Made by a program: the position numbers and the translations under genes. This document shows positions 59,677-64,000 of a DNA stretch of 64,000 nucleotides, piece by piece. Below the pieces are notes generated by a model. It worked only from the letters and a program-made list of their open reading frames with translations. It ran no database searches and was not told where the DNA came from. The DNA comes from Kineococcus endophyticus. Lineage in GTDB: Bacteria > Actinomycetota > Actinomycetes > Actinomycetales > Kineococcaceae. How positions within the stretch are numbered: the first letter of the stretch is position 1; each line of letters begins with the position of its first letter. The stretch is from positions 1-64,000 of the forward strand of contig NZ_JBFNQN010000010.1 in assembly GCF_040796495.1 (NCBI RefSeq), given 5' to 3'.

Positions 59677-60973
59677 CGCGCTTGCCCAGCAGGGACAGGG
59701 CGAGCTCGCAGAACGTGGAGTCGGCCCAGGAGAACCACTCGCGCGTCCACCGCGACGGGTCGTCGACGTGGAACCCCTCGTGGACGTGGCCGGTGTCGTC
59801 GTCGCAGTCGGCGACCAGGCGCAGGACCCGGACCGCCTCCTCCTCGTCCCCGCTGGTCAGGGCCTGCACGCACAGGGCGATCGGCCAGACGTAGCGGTCC
59901 GGCGTGTGGGGGCTGCCGATGCCCGTCGCGGCGGTCCCGCGGTGGAACCAGGGGTTCGTGTCGGACAGCACGAGCCCGCGCGTCGCGACGTACAGGGGGT
60001 CGTCGGCGCGGCAGGCGCCGAGCAGGGGCAGGGAGAGCAGGCTGGGCATGTTCGCGTCGTCGGCGAGCAGCGTGCTGCCCAGGCCGTCGACCTCGTAGGC
60101 CCAGACGCGGCCGTGCCCGGGGTGCTCCACGACGCCGTGGGCCTCGACGGCCGCACGCAGTTCGGCGGCCAGGGCCTCGGCGTCGGCGGCGAGACCCGCG
60201 TCGTCGAACACCTCGCGGGCGAAGGTGGCGACGTGGTCCAGGGCCCGGGCGGCGAAGAGGTTCGCCGGGACGTTGTAGCCGTACTCGCAGGCGTCGTCGC
60301 TGGGGCGGAACCCCGACCACGTCATGCCCGTGACCGCCACGGGCGTCCCGAGCCCGTCGCGGTCGAGCGTCTCGCTGCGCTCGTCCGTCGGCCGGACGAA
60401 CCGGTAGGGCGAGCGGCCCTCGTGGTCCTGCTCCAGCCGCCACAGGTCGACGATGCGCCGCATCGCCGGGTGCGCGTCGGGGCCGAGGAGGTCGTCGCGG
60501 CCGGCGGCGCGCCGCAGCCGGTGCGCCAGGAGCACGGGGAAGGCGAGGGAGTCGACCTCGTACTTGCGCTCCCACAGCCAGGGGTCGTCGCTGTTGTCAC
60601 CGGGTTCGTGGCAGCGACCGGTCGGGCCGTCGTTGAAGGCGTTGGCGTAGGCGTCGTGCCGGATGGAGGCGAACTGGGTCCGCAGCACCCCGGCGATGAC
60701 GTCGGTGAGGGCCGGCGCGCGGTCCAGCAGCAGCAGGTACGTCTGCCACTGCGCCGTGGAGTCGCGCAGCCACATGGCCGGGATGTCGCCCGTCACGACG
60801 AACACGGACCCGTCGGGCCGGACCGTCGGCGTGCGCTCGACGGTCTCCCGGAGGGCCCGGGCGACGATGCGCCCCACCCGTTCCCCGGCCCGCTGCGTGA
60901 CCTGCTCCGCCAGGTCGTCCACCAGCGCCGCCGGCAGCAGCTCGTCCACGTCCACCCTCGTCGTCGCGTCCAC
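59660..60973 (-). CDS. GH125 exo-alpha-1,6-mannosidase
   Basis: This 437-aa cytosolic metal-independent alpha-mannosidase has VFVVTGDIPAMWLRDSTAQWQTYL, NAFNDGPTGRCHEPGDNSDDPWLWERKYEVDSLAFPV (split), TGMTWSGFRPSDDACEYGYNVPAN and DDANMPSLLSLPLLGA, all family hallmarks. It would trim alpha-1,6-mannose ends, for instance from imported oligosaccharides. The GTG at 60973 lies 6 nt behind TACAGT. Confidence 0.9.
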   Translation of the reverse strand: MDATTRVDVDELLPAALVDDLAEQVTQRAGERVGRIVARALRETVERTPTVRPDGSVFVVTGDIPAMWLRDSTAQWQTYLLLLDRAPALTDVIAGVLRTQFASIRHDAYANAFNDGPTGRCHEPGDNSDDPWLWERKYEVDSLAFPVLLAHRLRRAAGRDDLLGPDAHPAMRRIVDLWRLEQDHEGRSPYRFVRPTDERSETLDRDGLGTPVAVTGMTWSGFRPSDDACEYGYNVPANLFAARALDHVATFAREVFDDAGLAADAEALAAELRAAVEAHGVVEHPGHGRVWAYEVDGLGSTLLADDANMPSLLSLPLLGACRADDPLYVATRGLVLSDTNPWFHRGTAATGIGSPHTPDRYVWPIALCVQALTSGDEEEAVRVLRLVADCDDDTGHVHEGFHVDDPSRWTREWFSWADSTFCELALSLLGKRVTDLD

Positions 60974-60985
60974 GGCGCCACTGTA
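60974..60985 (-). promoter_or_regulatory. Leaderless -10 element, TACAGT-N6-GTG
   Basis: Minus-strand TACAGT (60985-60980) precedes GTG 60973 by 6 nt. Confidence 0.6.
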
Positions 60986-61110
60986 GAGGCAGCCTGGGAA
61001 CGATCTCAGGAGAACGCCGGATCCGCGGGGGCGAAGTGTTCGCACGGCGTTCAGCCGACCTCCTCCCGCACGTGGCCGGACCGGGCGCGCGGCGCACCCA
61101 CTCTGGAGCC

Positions 61111-62205
61111 GTGCGAGTAGCGATCGTCACCGAGTCCTTCCTGCCCCAGGTCAACGGTGTGACCGGCTCCGTGCTCAAGGTCTGCGAGCACCTGCGCTCC
61201 GAGGGTCACGAGGCCCTCGTCGTCGCCCCCGGACCGGGCCCCTCCCGGCACGGTTCCGTCCCCGTCGTCCGCATCGCCTCGGCTCCGCTGCCCGGGTACG
61301 CCGAGCAGCGCGTCGCCTACCCGTCCTGGCGGCTCGCGCAGGCGCTGCGCGACTTCCGTCCCGACGTCGTCCACCTGGCCGCCCCCACGGTCCTCGGGGC
61401 GCAGGCCGCGACCCTCGCGCGCCGCGCCGGGGTGCCGGCCGTGGCGGTGTACCAGACCGACCTGCCCGGGTACGCCGCCCGGTACGGGTGGCGGGGTGCG
61501 TCGCAGGCGGTCTGGCGCTGGCTGCGGCGGGTCCACGAGATGGCGGCCCGCACCCTGGCGCCGAGCCGGCACGCGTGCGCCGAACTCGTGGCCCACGGGT
61601 TCCCGGACGTCTCGCGCTGGCCGCGCGGCGTCGACGTGCAGCGGTTCCACCCGCGGTTCCGCGACGAGGAGTTCCGCCGCGACCTCGCCCCGCGCGGGGA
61701 ACTGCTCGTCGGCTACGTCGGGCGGCTGGCCCGCGAGAAGGAGCTCGACCTCCTCCGCGAGGTGCACGGCGTGCCGGGCGTGCGTCTCGTCGTCGCCGGC
61801 GACGGACCGCAACGCGCCCACCTGCAACGGGTCCTGCCCCGGGCGCGGTTCCTGGGCATGGTGCACGGGGCGCAGGTCGCGCGCGTCTTCGCCTCGCTCG
61901 ACCTGTTCGTCCACACCGGCCGCCACGAGACGTTCTGCCAGACCGCCCAGGAGGCCCTGGCCAGCGGCGTCCCCGTCGTCGCACCCGCAGCCGGCGGGCT
62001 GCTGGACATCGTGGACCCGGGGGTCAACGGGGAGTTCTTCACCCCCGGCGACGGCGCCCAGCTGCAACGGGTCGTGGGCCACCTGCGCCAGGACACCGGC
62101 GCCCGGCTCGAACTCGCCGGCCGGGCCCGGACCTCCGTGGCCGGTCGCGACTGGACATCGGTCGGGCACGACCTCGTCGCGACCTACCGCGCGGTGTCCG
62201 TCTAG
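61111..62205 (+). CDS. GT4 glycosyltransferase, MgtA-like mannosyltransferase
   Basis: This 364-aa GT-B enzyme begins VRVAIVTESFLPQVNGVTGSVLKVCEHL, very close to the actinobacterial GDP-mannose-dependent MgtA group. The donor-binding E-x7-E is in HETFCQTAQEALASGVPVV, with PRGVDVQRFHP and VGYVGRLAREKELDLL. Expected role: alpha-mannosylation of a lipid anchor at the cytosolic membrane face. GTG 61111 is 6 nt behind CACTCT. Its TAG stop shares CTAG with the convergent gene. Confidence 0.9.
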   Translation: MRVAIVTESFLPQVNGVTGSVLKVCEHLRSEGHEALVVAPGPGPSRHGSVPVVRIASAPLPGYAEQRVAYPSWRLAQALRDFRPDVVHLAAPTVLGAQAATLARRAGVPAVAVYQTDLPGYAARYGWRGASQAVWRWLRRVHEMAARTLAPSRHACAELVAHGFPDVSRWPRGVDVQRFHPRFRDEEFRRDLAPRGELLVGYVGRLAREKELDLLREVHGVPGVRLVVAGDGPQRAHLQRVLPRARFLGMVHGAQVARVFASLDLFVHTGRHETFCQTAQEALASGVPVVAPAAGGLLDIVDPGVNGEFFTPGDGAQLQRVVGHLRQDTGARLELAGRARTSVAGRDWTSVGHDLVATYRAVSV

Positions 62206-63593
62206 GTGCCGGCCGGCTGGACGCCGACCGTCCCGAACCCCTCCGGGAGCCGGAACGGGCAGTACGGGCTCATCTGCGGCTCCACCCTGTCCTGGGCGCG
62301 CTGCAGGGCCTCCCGGGCCGGGGTGCGGCTGTAGAGCACGGCGTCCTTGGCGTCGACCGTCGCGTCCCACAGCACCTGCGCCGCGGGCAGCGGCGGCCGG
62401 GACGTGCTGTGCTGCAGCTCGTCGGCGAAGAACCGCAGCGACGGGTCCGAGGCGGAGGGGTCGGACAGCACGTCCACCCGGGTGGGCAGGCGCTTGAGCT
62501 CGCCGAGCAGGGTCCGCTGCCCGTCCGCCCCCGCGTAGCTCGTCATGAAGTCCCACACCTCCTTCGACCGGCTCGACCCCTTCGGCGTCGCCACCGCGAA
62601 ACCCCCCGACCACGTGTACGGCTGGTCACCGGGGGAGTTCACGGGCAGGTGCGTCACCCCGACGTCGAGGTCGGGTGCGTACTTGGCGAACTGCGACAGC
62701 CACCACGGCGTGGCCGTGACGAAGGCCCGCCGCCCGGTGAACATCGTGTTCGCCGACGGGGGACCGGACGCGGGCTGGTAGGTCGCGAGGAACAGGTCGA
62801 CCTTGGTGAAGTCCAGCCGGTCGCGCCACTCCTCGAGCTGCTCGTAGGCGTGCAGCACGGGGTCGGCGAGCAGGTCGACGCTGCAGCTGGTGTCGTCGAA
62901 GTACTTCGCCCCGCGGGCGAACGAGTACGTCATCGGCCACCCCTCGTCGCTCCAGGGGATCCAGCCGATGCGTTCGTAGTTCCCGCGGGCGTCCCGGCGG
63001 GTGACGGCGTCGGCCATCTCCAGCACCCGGTCGAACGTGACCGGTCCGTTGGCCGGGTCGAGCTCGTCCGGGTCCACCCCCGCCTCGCGCAGCAGCTGCT
63101 TGTTGTAGAACAGCGAGCGGCAGTCGGTCTCGGTGGGCAGCGCGTAGAGCTTGCCGTCGTAGCTGGCCTCGTCGGCCGCGAAGCGCAGCCACCCCGAGCG
63201 GAACTCCTCGACGCTGACCCCGCTGTGCTCCTCGACGAGCGGGTCGAGGGGCTCGAGCAGGCCGAGGGCCGCGTACTGCGCCGTCGTGAACCGGTCGAGC
63301 AGCCAGACGTCCGGGGCGGTGCCGCCCCGCACGGCCGTGATGATGCTGGCGCCGTAGTTCAGGGAACCCGCCGGCACCTGGCTGGCCGTGATGCGGGTGC
63401 CGGGGTTCGCCGCGGTCCAGGCGTCCAGGAACCGCGTCTGCGCCGGCAGGTCGTCACCGCCGGCTCCCCAGAAGGAGATGTCGCCGGCGGCGCGCGGACC
63501 GGAACCGCACCCGGCGAGTCCGGCCAGCCCCGTGAGGCCGGCCAGCCCACCTCCGAGGACCGTGCGACGGCTGGGGTTCTGCGTGCGGCTCAC
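62202..63593 (-). CDS. Sugar ABC transporter substrate-binding lipoprotein (Tat type)
   Basis: This 463-aa family 1 solute-binding protein has the signal RTQNPSRRTVLGGGLAGLTGLAGLAGC, a twin-Arg motif and a lipobox (LAGC). The mature part shows ISFWGAGGDDLPAQTRFLDAW, GTAPDVWLLDRF, YALPTETDCRSLFYNK and TPWWLSQF of oligosaccharide binders. GTG 63593 overlaps the upstream permease stop by 4 nt. Substrate probably a mono- or oligosaccharide; mannose-based sugars are plausible from the GH125 neighbour. Confidence 0.9.
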   Translation of the reverse strand: MSRTQNPSRRTVLGGGLAGLTGLAGLAGCGSGPRAAGDISFWGAGGDDLPAQTRFLDAWTAANPGTRITASQVPAGSLNYGASIITAVRGGTAPDVWLLDRFTTAQYAALGLLEPLDPLVEEHSGVSVEEFRSGWLRFAADEASYDGKLYALPTETDCRSLFYNKQLLREAGVDPDELDPANGPVTFDRVLEMADAVTRRDARGNYERIGWIPWSDEGWPMTYSFARGAKYFDDTSCSVDLLADPVLHAYEQLEEWRDRLDFTKVDLFLATYQPASGPPSANTMFTGRRAFVTATPWWLSQFAKYAPDLDVGVTHLPVNSPGDQPYTWSGGFAVATPKGSSRSKEVWDFMTSYAGADGQRTLLGELKRLPTRVDVLSDPSASDPSLRFFADELQHSTSRPPLPAAQVLWDATVDAKDAVLYSRTPAREALQRAQDRVEPQMSPYCPFRLPEGFGTVGVQPAGT

Positions 63594-64000
63594 TTGAAGC
63601 TCCCGACGGTCGCGCCACGGATGAAGTAGCGCTGGAAGAGGAAGAAGAGGACCACCAGCGGCAGGATCACCAGGAACGACACCGCCATCAGCTGGTTGTA
63701 CTGGAAGTCCTCGGTGGAGGCGGTCATCGTGTACGCCTGGATGCCGATGGACAGCGTCTGCACGTCCTGGTCCTGCAGGTACAGCAGCGGGCCCATGAAG
63801 TCGTTCCAGGACCCCACGGCGGCGAAGATGGCGACCGTGGCGAGGGCCGGCCGGGCCTGCGGGAAGACGACGGTCCACAGCGTCCGCCACGCGTTCGCCC
63901 CGTCGATCGCGGCGGCGTCCAGCACGTCGCGCGGGAACTGCAGCAGGAACTGCCGGATGAGGAAGACGTAGAACGCGGACGCGAACATCGACGGCACGAC
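63590..64000 (-). CDS. Sugar ABC transporter permease, MalG type (partial)
   Basis: This is the C-terminal 136 residues of a binding-protein-dependent permease; its start lies beyond the window. The EAA loop DVLDAAAIDGANAWRTLWTVVFPQARPAL is complete and is followed by three helices and the typical ending RYFIRGATVGSFK. It partners the substrate-binding protein downstream; another permease is expected beyond 64000. Confidence 0.92.
   Translation of the reverse strand, partial: VVPSMFASAFYVFLIRQFLLQFPRDVLDAAAIDGANAWRTLWTVVFPQARPALATVAIFAAVGSWNDFMGPLLYLQDQDVQTLSIGIQAYTMTASTEDFQYNQLMAVSFLVILPLVVLFFLFQRYFIRGATVGSFK

Noticed and set aside
1-64000. Insertion sequences, prophage genes, integrase or attachment sites
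   Set aside because: No transposase, integrase, phage structural gene or direct-repeat-flanked island was recognised.

Overview
The window is a 64 kb piece of a very GC-rich actinobacterial chromosome. The evidence is the WhiB1-type regulator, a SigF/RsbW-type sigma and anti-sigma pair, a SigK/RskA pair, the large 180-kDa-type NAD-glutamate dehydrogenase, a PdtaS-type kinase, prfB without a frameshift site, and very frequent GTG starts. The tmRNA tag reads ADSKRTEFALAA, which from memory fits Kineococcus. I treat a Kineococcus-like member of the Kineosporiales as likely but unproven. No insertion sequence, prophage, CRISPR array or replication origin was recognised. Apart from one HNH (DUF222) gene the region looks like ordinary, dense chromosome.

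Layout. 1-172: 5S rRNA at the end of an rrn operon, then two hairpins. 276-9642: an Arg-rich repeat/TPR protein, DUF6912 and DUF2505 proteins, gdh and a PdtaS-like kinase. 9717-12613: whiB1, a small membrane protein, sigF-rsbW and a GNAT. 12610-21027: an FHA-FtsK ATPase of EssC-like architecture, diverging from a Tad/Flp pilus operon (ATPase, TadB, TadC, pilin-like peptide, three TadE/G-like proteins). 21047-27130: SDR, prfB, ftsEX, smpB, DUF2207 and ssrA (tmRNA). 27233-35006: ABC exporter pair, PAS-GGDEF, YqgE, DUF3039, SF2 helicase and small proteins. 35021-40473: pncA-pncB, diverging from clpS-DUF2017-murI, then rph-rdgB. 40475-43513: membrane sulfite-oxidase-like protein, sigK-rskA and tRNA-Leu(UAG). 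43526-47863: bcp, DUF3618, GroES-like, P450, RidA, and a membrane GGDEF protein. 47968-53541: two hypothetical genes, LysR, a metal-sensing ArsR with a CDF exporter, HNH and HD proteins. 53576-55692: zinc proteins aztC and aztD. 55818-64000: a GH13 enzyme, LacI, OhrR-like MarR, GH125 alpha-mannosidase, MgtA-like mannosyltransferase and the start of a sugar ABC importer, cut by the window end.

How it works together. Translation quality control (prfB, smpB, ssrA, clpS), envelope functions (ftsEX, murI, Tad pilus, mannosyltransferase/mannosidase), metal homeostasis (ArsR-CDF, AztCD with a Zur-like box) and several stress sigma systems dominate. Starts are often placed 6-8 nt behind a TANNNT hexamer, so leaderless transcription appears to be the default here. 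Several of these -10 elements begin with the stop codon of the preceding gene or are shared by two divergent genes. These regulatory arrangements, the DnaA-box cluster at the Tad promoter region and the EssC-like ATPase are the points most worth a second look.
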